From: Mycolicibacterium sp. YH-1
GTDB taxonomy: Bacteria; Actinomycetota; Actinomycetes; Mycobacteriales; Mycobacteriaceae
Direction of reading: 5' to 3'
NCBI RefSeq assembly: GCF_022557175.1
Contig: NZ_CP092915.1
Location: 124,001-188,000 of the forward strand
DNA: 64,000 nucleotides
Position 1 is the first letter of the stretch. Each line of letters starts with the position of its first letter. Below are positions 43,498-53,103 of the stretch, piece by piece. Under the pieces are notes generated by a model. That model was given only the letters and a program-made list of their open reading frames with translations. It ran no database searches and had not been told where the DNA came from. The position numbers were made by a program, and so were the translations under genes.

Positions 43498-43961
43498 GGT
43501 GGCCCTGGCGGGCGCGCCTCCACCAGACCATGTCGGGCCGTACGCGATGTGTGCAAGTCTGGAGCCATCAGGACGCCGAACCGCGCGCGTAAACACTTCC
43601 GTTGGTTCCGCGCCTCTGGCTGCGGTGTCTCAGCAGCCCCACTTGTTTGTTGGCGGATATCGGCGCAGTGCGGCTAGGCGGAGAGTCTCACAAGATCGTG
43701 CCTACGAGAGAGCAATCATCGTTAGGTCCGGCGATGTAGTTCGCTGGCCCACACATCCGATGTGGCTCCGAAGTTCCTATCGGACTCCCCAGTGCGAGAC
43801 ATCTGCACGCTTCCACAAGACGCCGAGCACACTGTGGCGCCGGTCAGGCAGGCGCGCTTTGATCTCAGCGTCCGTGCCACCACTGGATGACACTAAAGAA
43901 GGAGCGAGTGTCGGTGAGTGCGGTCATTATGGTGCCTAGCTTGCTGATCGGGGAGGGAAGC
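43498..43961. other. unassigned gap upstream of Wadjet locus
   Basis: No gene or repeat was recognised in these 464 bases apart from the strong ribosome binding site GGGAGGGAAG at 43950-43959 serving the GTG at 43962. The promoter of the Wadjet genes should lie here. Confidence 0.45.
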
Positions 43962-45491
43962 GTGTCCGATGTCGTTAGGCGCTTGCGTGCGGCGCGTGAG
44001 GTCATGCAGCAGCCCACCTTCGACCTGTTTCGCAAGCGCAACCCGGAGGTGACTGCGGCGATTCTGGAGGCGGCCTTCCCAGACTCTGATGCGGTAGTGG
44101 ATGCGGACGTCCTGCACTCGCGGGTCGATGCCCTGCTTGATGAATTGGTTGCCGCGGGCGAACGGGTGCCGCGGCGCCGAGACGGTGACGATGACCTTCG
44201 GATCACCGGCCGTGAGCTGTGCCGAGAGTTGATGGGGGACCGGCTTCTAGGCCGCCCAGCGGATACCGACGGCTACCTGATGACCCCGGCAGCTGTGCAA
44301 GCACAGGAAATCATTGGGCGTCTGCGCGTCGATAGGCCGTTGGCGAACAGTTCGAGGCTCAACGCGATCTTGCAGGCTGCGCGCGATCTCTCACGTCTGG
44401 CCACCGTCGACCGGGCGAGCCGCCTGGCACAGCTGGATTCCGACATCGTCGCAGCGCGCGTCCGTGTCGAAGAGTTGGTGGCCGAACGGGACCGCATCGC
44501 CGGCGGCGGCGAGATCGAAGTGGCCGACTATGGAGCGCTCATCGAGTCCTATGCCCACCTTGATGACTTGGTGCGCAGGCTTCCGACCGATCTGGCCAGG
44601 GTGCGTGAGTCGATCGACATCGAGCATCGGCGCACCCTCGCCGAACTGCGGGCTGACGAACGATCCACGGGCCAGGCAGTCATCGACCACTTGGACAAGA
44701 CGGGAACGCTGCTCCTGGACACTCCGGAGGGGCAGGCCTTTCAGGGTGTTCGGGAGTTGTTGGCCGATCCGACCCGGTTGGCGTCCTTGCGCATCGACCT
44801 CGACACGATCCTGTCGCACGCGGTGTTTAAGGAGGCGCTGCGGTCCGACGAGCAAGATGCATTGGCGCATACTCCAGGGCGGCTACGGATGAACATGGGG
44901 CTGGTTCAAGAGAAGTTGGATCGGGCGATGTCGACACTGTCGGGTTACATCGTTTCCCGCGGCCTGGTTTCCGAACGGGAATTGGGGCGCGTTCTCAACG
45001 ATCTAGGTACCGCCTTGGCCGTGATCCTGGAGCGGACGCCGCGCACGGCCGTCGACCTCGACGTTCTTCCCGAAGGTATCGAATTAGCTTACTTGCGTGA
45101 GCGTTTCGATCTGTCCATCGCCGAGCCGGACCCGCAGGACTTGGCCGACACGTGGGCTGAGCAGCCGGACCCGCCGTCGCTGGCCGAATTGGTAGCTTTG
45201 GGAGGCCCTCGGCCTGAAACCGTGCGCCACGTCGTCGACGAGCTAGCCCATCGGCCGAGCGCCAGCCTTGGAGAGGTGTTCAACGACCTGCCAGTCGAGT
45301 TCCGCCGGCCGGTCGAGCTATGGGGATTGTGGCAGGCTGCAGCTTCATCGGGGTTCGACTTCGGCAGTTGCGAAACCACCGAAGAGTTCCACGTCGTACG
45401 ACCTGACGGCGATACCTCGACGTTCATCGCGGACCGGATCTTGCTGAGTCCCGCGCAGATTTGGTATCTGCAATCCCTGGGGGCCTTATGA
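43962..45491 (+). CDS. jetA: Wadjet anti-plasmid protein JetA (DUF3375)
   Basis: 509 residues of DUF3375, the kleisin-like subunit of type I Wadjet, an SMC-type complex that detects and cleaves small circular DNA. Start at GTG 43962 is supported by GGGAGGG upstream and by the family N terminus (VRRLRAAREVMQQPTFDLFR). The protein is mostly helical, with a coiled-coil stretch at about residues 165-235 and the conserved region TPGRLRMNMGLVQEKLDRAM. No frameshift is visible. Its ATGA-type overlap with jetB indicates one transcript. With JetC broken downstream it can no longer form the full complex. Confidence 0.85.
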   Translation: MSDVVRRLRAAREVMQQPTFDLFRKRNPEVTAAILEAAFPDSDAVVDADVLHSRVDALLDELVAAGERVPRRRDGDDDLRITGRELCRELMGDRLLGRPADTDGYLMTPAAVQAQEIIGRLRVDRPLANSSRLNAILQAARDLSRLATVDRASRLAQLDSDIVAARVRVEELVAERDRIAGGGEIEVADYGALIESYAHLDDLVRRLPTDLARVRESIDIEHRRTLAELRADERSTGQAVIDHLDKTGTLLLDTPEGQAFQGVRELLADPTRLASLRIDLDTILSHAVFKEALRSDEQDALAHTPGRLRMNMGLVQEKLDRAMSTLSGYIVSRGLVSERELGRVLNDLGTALAVILERTPRTAVDLDVLPEGIELAYLRERFDLSIAEPDPQDLADTWAEQPDPPSLAELVALGGPRPETVRHVVDELAHRPSASLGEVFNDLPVEFRRPVELWGLWQAAASSGFDFGSCETTEEFHVVRPDGDTSTFIADRILLSPAQIWYLQSLGAL

Positions 45492-46222
45492 CCACCGGAG
45501 TCGACCCGAGAGACGACGAGGACTTCACGGACACCGACGTCCTCGGTGAGTCAGCCCGGCCTCTGTTCAACGGCGATGGCGGCGGCCTGACATTGCCGCA
45601 GCGTATTGCGTTGATCAAGCTCGTCAAACAGCCGTACTTGTCGGCTGCCGAACACCCCGAGCAGTGGGCCATCCTGGTGGAGTCCCTTCCGGTGATCACC
45701 AGTCGGCTGCATGACCTGCTGCTGGATCTGCGCATCGACGCCGCGAGCAGGGTGGCTTACAAAGTGGCCGCGACCTTGACAGACGACGTGGCCGCGCCGA
45801 GCTTGTTGCGCAAGACCCGATGGACGGCCAACCAGACCGCTCTGCTGGTGGTTCTACGACAGCGGCTGCGGCTCCGGGCAATCCCGTCCGACCCGGTCTT
45901 TGTTGACCTTGAGGAACTCGTTGCGGCTATGACCACTCTGCTCCCTGCCCACGTTGACGAGTCACGGCCCAAGACGATCACCAGGTCGGCCCTCGAATCG
46001 CTGGGAAACCTGGGTGTCGTCAAATCCGCCCCCGGTGGCGACGACCGCTACTGGATCAACCCAGTCCTCGAATCGCTGCTGCCGGTGGCCAAGCTCCGCC
46101 AACTGCTGGACGCCCTCGGCAAGTCCACACCGGCAGAAGCGGGCAGTCGTGGTCCTGACGGGAACCACCCCGGGGCCGATCCGTTCCAAGCGGCCAGCCA
46201 CCAAGGTGTGCGTGATGAGTGA
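45488..46222 (+). CDS. jetB: Wadjet protein JetB (DUF4194)
   Basis: 244 residues of DUF4194, the KITE-type winged-helix subunit of type I Wadjet that bridges JetA and the SMC-like JetC. Typical segments: IALIKLVKQPYLSAAEHPEQ, SRLHDLLLDLRIDAASRVAY, TRWTANQTALLVVLRQRL, then RSALESLGNLGVV with DDRYWINPVLESLL as the second winged helix. The ATG overlaps the jetA stop by 4 bp and the stop overlaps the jetC start by 8 bp. Sequence appears intact. Confidence 0.83.
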   Translation: MTTGVDPRDDEDFTDTDVLGESARPLFNGDGGGLTLPQRIALIKLVKQPYLSAAEHPEQWAILVESLPVITSRLHDLLLDLRIDAASRVAYKVAATLTDDVAAPSLLRKTRWTANQTALLVVLRQRLRLRAIPSDPVFVDLEELVAAMTTLLPAHVDESRPKTITRSALESLGNLGVVKSAPGGDDRYWINPVLESLLPVAKLRQLLDALGKSTPAEAGSRGPDGNHPGADPFQAASHQGVRDE

Positions 46223-47484
46223 GCCAGAACCGACGTGGCGGCTCAGTTCCCTGCAAATGACAAACTGGGGGACCTTCGACGGCGCCGGGCACGTGCTCGA
46301 GTTCTCCCCGAGCACGACACTGATATCCGGAGCACCCGGCAGCGGCAAGTCCACCCTGCTGGACGCGTACCTGGCCGTGATGATGCCCGGAAGCCGACTG
46401 CGTTTCAACGAGGCCTCCAACGAAACCACCGGCCGCAACCGAGACGCCACCACCGGGCAGCGAACCCTCCTGTCCTACCTTCGGGGCAAGACCGGTGAGT
46501 TCCGCGAGCGAGGCTCAGCGGAAAAGAAAGATAAGCTCCTGCGCGGCAACGGAGTACCTACCTGGGGCGCGATCGCCGCGAATTTTGTCAACGACGCAGG
46601 CGGGAAGTTTGCGGCCATCCGACTGTACTTCGTGGGTACCGCCGCCGACACCGACAGCGACATCACCAAGCTCGGTCTCACCTCGGATACGCACGTCGAC
46701 ACGGACATGTTCGACAAGATCGTCACCAACAGGGGATTTCGCCGCGAAGACCTGGAAACGCACTTTCCCGTTAAGTGCCACACTCGTTCCACCGAGTTCG
46801 ATGCGACCGTACAACTACGGCTGGCTATTGGTGCTGGTGGAGAAGGCTCCGAGGCGCTGATCCTGTTGTCGCGCATCCAATCCGGCAAGGCGATGGAATC
46901 TGTCGACACGATGTTCAAGGAACTCGTGCTCGACACACCGGAAACGTTCGAACGCGCTGACAACGTCGTCGCTGCCTTCACCGACACTGAGTCGGCCTAT
47001 CGTGCCGCCGTAGAAGCGGGGGCCAAACGCGAGACGTTGTCAAAGATCGTTGAACTGCACGCACAGATCACTGCGTGGACGACCCGAGCGTGCATTCTTG
47101 AGGCCATTGATCGACAGACCGCAAGGGGTGCGAGCGTGCTGTGGTCCTGGCTGCGCCAAAAGGAACTTCAGCATCTCGAAGGGGCGGTAGACGCCAACAT
47201 CGCTGCACGAGACCAGCTCGAACCCGATCGCCAACGGACCGAACGCGCAGCTAAGGAACAAAAGGAGCGTTGCGATCGACTCACCAGACTGCTGGCCACC
47301 GAAGGACGGGACCTCGATGTACTCGAAGGCCAGCGCTCCCTGGCCAAGGACCGGTTGGACGACATCGCCTCGAACAGGAAAGCCTTCGACAACGACACGC
47401 AGGTGCTCAATCTGACGTTGGCCTCACTCCAAGACCTTGCAGCCGCCCAGGCGGCGGCAACAAAGTTCCTCCACGATCGCGCTA
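46215..47484 (+). pseudogene. jetC: Wadjet SMC-like ATPase JetC, truncated
   Basis: N-terminal 420 residues of the JetC ATPase. It begins RLSSLQMTNWGTFDG and has Walker A SGAPGSGKSTLLDAY (Gly39 to Ser46), a globular head and the first part of the long coiled coil (about residues 320-420, KEQKERCDRLTRLLA). Full-length JetC has roughly 1100 residues; the hinge, returning coil and the signature/Walker B half are missing. Coding similarity ends near 47480 where an RpiR-type regulator tail begins in another frame. The jetC frame runs on to a stop at 47753 through unrelated codons. No JetD nuclease gene follows. Confidence 0.82.
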
Positions 47485-47692
47485 CAGCAACTCGCCCCTC
47501 ACCAAGATCGCGCACACCGCGCTCATCGCCGGGGGACCCGAGCAGGGGTTCCGGATGGAATCCATGTCCAGCAGGCTCGCACACCTCGGCGTGGTCGACG
47601 CCATCTTCGTCGGCATCGCTGTGCGCCGCCCGCAGGAGTCTGCCGACGCTCTTGACCTCATGGCCGACATCACTGCCGAACACTCCCTCTGA
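47480..47692 (+). pseudogene. RpiR/MurR-type regulator, C-terminal SIS remnant
   Basis: In a frame different from jetC, 70 codons read RYSNSPLTKIAHTALIAGGP and then MTSR-like MSSRLAHLGVVDAIFVGIAV, ending DLMADITAEHSL. This is the end of the sugar-isomerase (SIS) domain of RpiR-family regulators. The HTH and most of the SIS domain are lost together with the 3' half of jetC and jetD. The phosphonatase-like gene 17 bp downstream probably belonged to the same original operon. Confidence 0.65.
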
Positions 47693-47709
47693 CAGGAGCC
47701 TTAAAAACT

Positions 47710-48405
47710 ATGCACTCCACAGACACGCCGCTGATCACCCTCGCCGTCATTGACTTAGCGGGCACCACCGCCGACGAGAACGGTGCGGTGCGTCATGCCG
47801 TGCTCACCGCGGTCGAAGAGGTCACAGGACGCGCCGCCACGCCTGAGTTCGAACCCCTCTTCGACCAGTCCCGCGGCCGCGCCAAGACAACCATGCTGCG
47901 AGTGCTGCTTGGCGACGGTGCAGAAGACCAAGTGTCACATGCTCATACAGTGTTCGAATCCGAACTCGAACGACTCATCCACTCCGGTCATGTCCGGCCG
48001 ATAGCAGGTGCGGACACAACGTTTGACCGACTGCATGACCTTGGCGCGAAAGTTGCTCTGGCAACCGGCTTCTCCGCACACCTCCGACAGATCCTGCTCG
48101 AACAGCTCGGCTGGACAACTAAGGTGGACCTGGCCCTGTCACCTGAGGACGTCGGTCGCGGACGCCCCTGCCCCGACACCGTGCTCACCGCGATGCTTGC
48201 GCTAGAGATCGATTCGGTCCGCAACGTCGCCGTCGCCGGTGACACCGTCAACGACCTACTTGCAGGCACCCGGGCCGGTGCCGTCATAGTCGCCGGCGTG
48301 CTCACTGGAGCGCACGATCGTGCGACGCTCGAAACCGCACCACACACTCATATCATCGAAACCATCGCGGACCTACCCCAGCTCGTCCAGGCGCGCCACA
48401 CATGA
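47710..48405 (+). CDS. phosphonatase-like HAD hydrolase
   Basis: 231 residues of the haloacid dehalogenase superfamily. Motif I is VIDLAGTTADE with the nucleophile Asp and the Ala of phosphonoacetaldehyde hydrolases (DxAGT) in place of DxDGT; a cap with SRGRAKTTMLRVLLG; motif II ALATGFSAHLR; motif III/IV in GRGRPCPDTVLTAM and VAGDTVNDLLAGTRAG. It could dephosphorylate or dephosphonate a small aldehyde or sugar. The SD AGGAGCC precedes ATG 47710. The Schiff-base Lys of true phosphonatase was not clearly identified. Confidence 0.82.
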   Translation: MHSTDTPLITLAVIDLAGTTADENGAVRHAVLTAVEEVTGRAATPEFEPLFDQSRGRAKTTMLRVLLGDGAEDQVSHAHTVFESELERLIHSGHVRPIAGADTTFDRLHDLGAKVALATGFSAHLRQILLEQLGWTTKVDLALSPEDVGRGRPCPDTVLTAMLALEIDSVRNVAVAGDTVNDLLAGTRAGAVIVAGVLTGAHDRATLETAPHTHIIETIADLPQLVQARHT

Positions 48406-48573
48406 CACTGCAGACCAGCCAGTCAACAGCCAGTGCATACCTTTTGGCGCGAAGAGTGTAAGTGATGTCCCGGTGCGGGACCGCCATCTCGTTAACTGTC
48501 TGCGAACTCGGGGCGCCTCAGTTGGCGATCATCGCCCGCGAAATCCGGCCGGCCTGGGTGGACCAACGGAATC

Positions 48574-49320
48574 TCATTCGCGGAGAAGGTTCTCGGAGAC
48601 CTCAAAGGCGACTCGATCAGCCCTGTAGACGTCGCGGGCATACTCGACGCAACGACCGGAAGTATCGATAGTGCGTCGGGTGAGAAGCGTGCCTGCGGAT
48701 CCGACTCTGACTTGCAATTGCGCGGACAATGCGTCCTCTAGAGTGATCGTCTCCAGCACCGCCGTCGAGTGCGCGAGCTTAATGCCGTACTCGCTGCGGA
48801 GGACGGCCCAGATTGAAGTTTCGTGGGAGTGCCTGAGGATATCGGGCGTCAAATCGGCAGGCAGAAAAGTCGTTTCAAGCGCAAAGGGTATGTCGTCGAC
48901 GGTTCGAAGCCGATGAAAGACGTGCACCATCGCACCATCATCAAGCTCGAGCGCCTTACTGACAGCCTGAGTTGCTTCTTGACGTTCAGCCCAGAGCAAT
49001 CGCGCGTCCGGGCGCATGCCCAACCGCGATACCTCCTCGGAGAAACTACCGATGTGGAATCTGACGCGGGGTTCGGCCACGAATGTCCCGCGAGGCGGTC
49101 TCCGATAGAGCAGACCTTCATTCTCAAGCAGCGACAGCGCCTGACGCGCCGTCATCCGGCTGACGTTCTCCTGCTCGGCCAGCTCACGTTCAGATGGCAG
49201 AAGGGTATGAGGCCCTAACTGTTCAGTGGCGATTCGATCGCGCAGGGCCGTGGCAATTGCAACATAGCGAGGTGTAGCCGGCAGTTTCTTGCGTGTCTTC
49301 GCGGGCACACCCTCGAGCAT
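48574..49320 (-). CDS. GntR family regulator (HutC/UTRA type)
   Basis: 248 residues. Winged HTH: RYVAIATALRDRIATEQLGP then LLPSERELAEQENVSRMTAR and ALSLLENEGLLYRRPPRGTF; C-terminal UTRA effector domain with RVRFHIGSFSEEVSRLGM and ALETTFLPADL. HutC-type proteins sense histidine-pathway, fatty or sugar-phosphate ligands. It is divergent from the amidase/permease operon and a GntR-type palindrome lies at 49666 before that operon. Confidence 0.88.
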   Translation of the reverse strand: MLEGVPAKTRKKLPATPRYVAIATALRDRIATEQLGPHTLLPSERELAEQENVSRMTARQALSLLENEGLLYRRPPRGTFVAEPRVRFHIGSFSEEVSRLGMRPDARLLWAERQEATQAVSKALELDDGAMVHVFHRLRTVDDIPFALETTFLPADLTPDILRHSHETSIWAVLRSEYGIKLAHSTAVLETITLEDALSAQLQVRVGSAGTLLTRRTIDTSGRCVEYARDVYRADRVAFEVSENLLRE

Positions 49321-49665
49321 AGATCAGCTGTGATCGTCAACCGCGAGGTCTATTCCACCTGGGCATGGGGTTCTGACTGCGGACTTTGGTGGGCGAACAA
49401 CACGCCCCGGCCAGGCCTGGTTAGTGCCTACCACGGCCGCATGTGTTCTTCCCGTCTCAAGGGTATGCCCCGGCCAAGGGAAGTGGCCGTGACCAGTAGG
49501 AATGTGTCGATCTGGCATACCCGCAGCTAAGCGTGCCGAACGGATGTCCGCCACCTAGCGCACGACGGGACCAGTCGTTGGCAAACCGACAATGTGTCAG
49601 AACCCCACAGTCGTCGGCAATCTGGACGCATCGGCGTCCACCGAAGCAACGTGAGGTAGTTGATC
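49321..49665. other. intergenic region between GntR gene and operator
   Basis: No gene or repeat was recognised. A few short frames exist on both strands without ribosome binding sites or family features. The GntR promoter should lie at its left edge. Confidence 0.4.
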
Positions 49666-49681
49666 TAGACAACATGGTCTA
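49666..49681. promoter_or_regulatory. GntR-type operator
   Basis: TAGAC-AACATG-GTCTA, perfect 5-bp arms; flanking GTTG and CAAC extend the symmetry imperfectly. HutC/FadR-group regulators bind GT-N(1)-TA-N(0-3)-AC half-sites of this sort. It lies about 90 bp before the small open frame and amidase and faces the divergent GntR gene. Confidence 0.6.
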
Positions 49682-49768
49682 TACAACACCGCGGGCACGG
49701 TGTTATCTTGGCCACCTCTTGGAGGAAGCGGGCTGCCCACCCACTCACGGAATGAAGGAGGAGGTCTA

Positions 49769-49915
49769 GTGGCCATTCACGTCCACCCACGTGTTTCGGG
49801 GAACGTTGTGTGTGAGGTACTCGCCCGCGGGCGGGAGTGCTTGACGATCAGACCGGCCCGACGGTTGATCAATGTGTCGGCACTGGGGGCCGTGGGGGTG
49901 CAGCATGTCGGCTAA
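49769..49915 (+). CDS. small open frame ahead of amidase
   Basis: 48 codons from a GTG with a near-perfect GAAGGAGGAGG six bases upstream, ending at a TAA that overlaps the amidase start by 11 bp. Begins VAIHVHPRVSGNVVCEV. No family was recognised. It may be a small partner protein of the amidase (some amidases have tiny companion subunits) or a translational leader; the strong ribosome binding site and coupling argue that it is translated. Confidence 0.5.
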   Translation: MAIHVHPRVSGNVVCEVLARGRECLTIRPARRLINVSALGAVGVQHVG

Positions 49916-51398
49916 TCAAACGACATCCGCCGCGAGCGACGGCATCCTCGGCCTCGACGGGTTCGCGCTTGCGGCCGCGATCCGAGCCCGCGAGCTATCG
50001 CCCGTGGAGGTCATCGAGGCGACTCTTGAGCGCATTGATCGCCTGGACGGGGAGATCAACAGCTTCACGGAGGTCTTTCATGACCAAGCGCGCGCAGCGG
50101 CACGGACGGCGGAGCGCGTGGTGGGTGACGATGGGCCGCCGCTACTTGGCGTGCCTGTGTCAATCAAGGATCACATCTGGGTGGAGGGGGCGTCCGCGAC
50201 CAACGGGTCTTTCGCGTTCCGCAATTTCGTTGCGCCAGAGGATTGTGGTGTCGTCGAGCGTCTCCGTGCCGCCGGCGCGATAATCGTTGGCAAGACCAAC
50301 AACCCCGAGTTCCTTCTGCGCAGTTACACCGACAACGATGTGTTTGGCACGACTCGGAATCCGTGGGATCTTGGGCGCACTGCTGGGGGCTCCAGTGGTG
50401 GATCCGGCGCGGCGGTCGCGGCAGGCATGGCACCCATCTCAATAGGGACAGACGGAGGCGGATCCATCCGGATCCCAGCGTCCTTCTGCGGAGTTGTCGG
50501 ACTCAAACCTACCTTCGGCCTCATCCCGAAGCTGCCGGGATTTCGCGGGTGGCCAACGCTTTCCACCGATGGTCCGATGACCCGTTCTGTCCGAGACGCT
50601 GGGCTAGCGCTTTCGGTAATCGCTGGTCTTCATCCCGCCGACTTGTTGTCGACGGTCGGACCCGGTACAGACTTCCTCGCCGAGAGTACGCGGACGGACG
50701 GACTGGTGGGCCTCCGCGTCGCGTTCAGCGAGGATTTTGGGAGCGAACCAGTCGACGACGAGGTTCGCCGTGTATTCCGGGCAGCAGTCCAACGATTCGC
50801 CGAGACAGGGTGTGAACTCGTTAATGCAGACCCGCCGCATGGTGAGCAGCTCCAGGGACTCTGGTGGAAGGTTGTTGCACCTGAGATCTTCGCCTCTGAG
50901 GGACCGCTTCTCGCCGAGTATGGGTCTCAGATGAGCGAAGGGATCGCCGAGATCGTGCGGTCCGGCGAGGCGCCGACGGCGTCCGACTACCTCGACGCAC
51001 AGCATCAACGGAACGATCTTGCTCGCAGCTGGGCGACTTTTCACGAAACATATGACTTGCTGCTGGCTCCCACGATGCAGGTCACCCCATTCCCTGTAGG
51101 CCAGCAATCGCCCGATCAGGTTGGCGGACGTCCCGCTGATCCGGTCTTCGAGGACTGGGTCTCCATGATCTATGCAGCGAATCTCACCAATCAACCGGCG
51201 CTAAGCGTGCCGATTGGATTCTCTTCGGACGGCCTGCCGATAGGCATGCAAATCATCGCGCGCAGATTCGAGGATGGTCTCGCTCTTCGAGCCGGTGCCG
51301 CATGGGAACAGCTGTCGCCATGGAGTGCATTATGGCCGCCGACGGTCACTGCTCATCCGCCCCACCTGCAGACGGACAGCCCTATGCGCCGCGAGTAG
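49905..51398 (+). CDS. amidase (amidase signature family)
   Basis: 497 residues with a complete Ser-cisSer-Lys centre: Lys88 in [12 protein letters not shown], Ser163 in [18 protein letters not shown], nucleophile Ser187 in [13 protein letters not shown]. The C-terminal [19 protein letters not shown] is standard. It hydrolyses a carboxamide, biuret-like or acylurea compound to acid plus ammonia. ATG 49905 lies inside the small upstream frame, implying coupling. With the NCS1 permease downstream it forms an uptake-and-hydrolysis unit for a nitrogenous compound under GntR control. Confidence 0.9.
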   Translation: MSANQTTSAASDGILGLDGFALAAAIRARELSPVEVIEATLERIDRLDGEINSFTEVFHDQARAAARTAERVVGDDGPPLLGVPVSIKDHIWVEGASATNGSFAFRNFVAPEDCGVVERLRAAGAIIVGKTNNPEFLLRSYTDNDVFGTTRNPWDLGRTAGGSSGGSGAAVAAGMAPISIGTDGGGSIRIPASFCGVVGLKPTFGLIPKLPGFRGWPTLSTDGPMTRSVRDAGLALSVIAGLHPADLLSTVGPGTDFLAESTRTDGLVGLRVAFSEDFGSEPVDDEVRRVFRAAVQRFAETGCELVNADPPHGEQLQGLWWKVVAPEIFASEGPLLAEYGSQMSEGIAEIVRSGEAPTASDYLDAQHQRNDLARSWATFHETYDLLLAPTMQVTPFPVGQQSPDQVGGRPADPVFEDWVSMIYAANLTNQPALSVPIGFSSDGLPIGMQIIARRFEDGLALRAGAAWEQLSPWSALWPPTVTAHPPHLQTDSPMRRE

Positions 51399-51423
51399 GA
51401 CCGGACCCGACTAGACGTCCAAC

Positions 51424-51445
51424 TGCTTGACGTGCTTGTCAAGCA
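51424..51445. terminator. hairpin between amidase and permease
   Basis: TGCTTGAC and GTCAAGCA form a perfect 8-bp stem with a 6-nt loop 26 bp after the amidase stop. There is no T-run, so it may be an attenuating or processing hairpin and not a strong terminator. Confidence 0.4.
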
Positions 51446-51555
51446 CCACAACGGGTCGACGCTACGCAGAGCGCAATCACGTTGTGGGTGATTGATCCCG
51501 CCTGAGTGCAGTTCCATCTCCGTAACTATTCGACATCGAAGGAGTGGTTGTAGCT

Positions 51556-53103
51556 ATGAGAAGTTCGAAAGATGCTCCGTCAGCGGCTGATACGAGTGAA
51601 GGCGCCGCCACATCCGCTGGTATCGAATTGCGTTCGATCGACTGGGTCCCGCATTCGGAGCGGCACGGGAAGATCTGGCATGTGGGCGCGGTGTGGTTTG
51701 CTGCGGGTGCGCAGTTGACGACGTTCGCGACCGGCGTCGTCGCCATGACACTTGGCGGGAACCTTATTTGGACAATTATCGCCCTAGTCGCCGGCACGCT
51801 AGTCGGAACCTTCTTTGCAGCGTTTCACTCGTCGCAGGGCCCTCAGCTCGGGCTGCCCCAACTCATCCAGTCGCGACCGCAATTCGGTCGGCTGGGTTCT
51901 GCGCTGCTCATTCTGCCTTGCGCCCTACTGTCGTACGCGGGCTACAACGCCTTCAATCAGCTTCTGGTCGCCGAGGCCTTAGAAAATGTCGCGCCGATCC
52001 CCAAAGGCATATGGCTGCAAATTGTTGCGGTCCTGGCTTTCGTCGTGGCGCTCTGGGGGTACAACCTCATTCACCGCGTACAGCGGTTCCTCACGGTGTC
52101 GTTCATCATTCTGTTCGGACTCTATACCGTCGGTCTCATTTTCACGGTTGGGTTTCCAACCGGAAGCTTTGATCTTGGTGAATTTAGGGCGGCGCCTTTC
52201 CTGGCCGCCTTCGGTCTGGCGATGAGTTACAACCTTGGGTGGGCGCTATACGTGTCTGACTACTCGCGGTATCTTCCCGCGTCGGTAGGAGTGCGGGCGT
52301 CCTTCCAGTGGACGTACTGGGGCATGGCGATAAGCGCTATTTGGCTAACCGCGCTCGGAGCGACTGTGGCGTGGCCGGTAGTCGCAGGAGGTGGGGCTCC
52401 TGGCGTAATCGATCAACTTCGGACGACTGGTGACGCGCTGTTCTCGGGATGGGGACTCATTGTTGTTCTAGGGACGGTCCCAACCTTGGTGATGATCCTG
52501 GCGATGAACATGTATGGCGGAGCGCTCGTCCTAATTACCATGGCGGACTCCTTTAAACCCCTGCGCCCACGCCTGCGGCATCGGGTCGTCGGAATCCTGC
52601 TCGTGACCATCGTTGGCTCAGCCGGCGCGAGTCTGATCAATGGAAACGCTCAGTTCGCCTCCCACTATAACCAACTGCTGGTCGTGATCCTGTATCTGTT
52701 GGCGCCATGGACTGCCATCAATCTGGTTGACTTCTTCTTTGTACGACGCGGTCGATATGCCATCAAGGAGTTCTTCAATCCGTCTGGCATCTATTCGGGA
52801 TTTGCTTGGCGGGGAGTTACCTCATATATCGTCGCAGTTCTGGCCAGCGTTCCCTTTTGGGTGGTTGGAGGTTTGTATGTCGGACCGGTCGCCGCACTCA
52901 TCGGAGGCGCGGATGTAGCTCCGTTTGTGGGGATAGTGGTTGGCGCGGTGTTGTACTTGATTCTGTGCCGGTCGCTCGATCTTACGAACGAGCGGCAGAT
53001 CGAGGAGCGTGACGGCTTATTCACTGGTGCGGCTTTAGTAGAACTCTCGTCAACGAGGGGCCCGGAAGCACCCACAGCCGTGATCGATGGGCATAGCGTT
53101 TGA
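51556..53103 (+). CDS. NCS1 family nucleobase/allantoin permease
   Basis: 515 residues, twelve TM segments. NCS1 marks: IWHVGAVWFAAGAQLTTFAT in TM1, PQLIQSRPQFGRLGSALL (the conserved PQ-x-SR-x-QFG motif after TM2), YNAFNQLLV in TM3, and NLVDFFFVRRGRY after TM10. It co-transports purine, pyrimidine, hydantoin or allantoin-like compounds. SD GAAGGAG precedes ATG 51556. Located 157 bp after the amidase, same strand. Confidence 0.9.
   Translation: MRSSKDAPSAADTSEGAATSAGIELRSIDWVPHSERHGKIWHVGAVWFAAGAQLTTFATGVVAMTLGGNLIWTIIALVAGTLVGTFFAAFHSSQGPQLGLPQLIQSRPQFGRLGSALLILPCALLSYAGYNAFNQLLVAEALENVAPIPKGIWLQIVAVLAFVVALWGYNLIHRVQRFLTVSFIILFGLYTVGLIFTVGFPTGSFDLGEFRAAPFLAAFGLAMSYNLGWALYVSDYSRYLPASVGVRASFQWTYWGMAISAIWLTALGATVAWPVVAGGGAPGVIDQLRTTGDALFSGWGLIVVLGTVPTLVMILAMNMYGGALVLITMADSFKPLRPRLRHRVVGILLVTIVGSAGASLINGNAQFASHYNQLLVVILYLLAPWTAINLVDFFFVRRGRYAIKEFFNPSGIYSGFAWRGVTSYIVAVLASVPFWVVGGLYVGPVAALIGGADVAPFVGIVVGAVLYLILCRSLDLTNERQIEERDGLFTGAALVELSSTRGPEAPTAVIDGHSV

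Noticed and set aside
43962..46222. Alternative reading as MksBEF condensin genes
   Set aside because: The DUF3375 and DUF4194 sequence features and the 'NWGTFDG' opening of the ATPase fit type I Wadjet better than housekeeping Mks; without JetD this cannot be proven from gene content alone.
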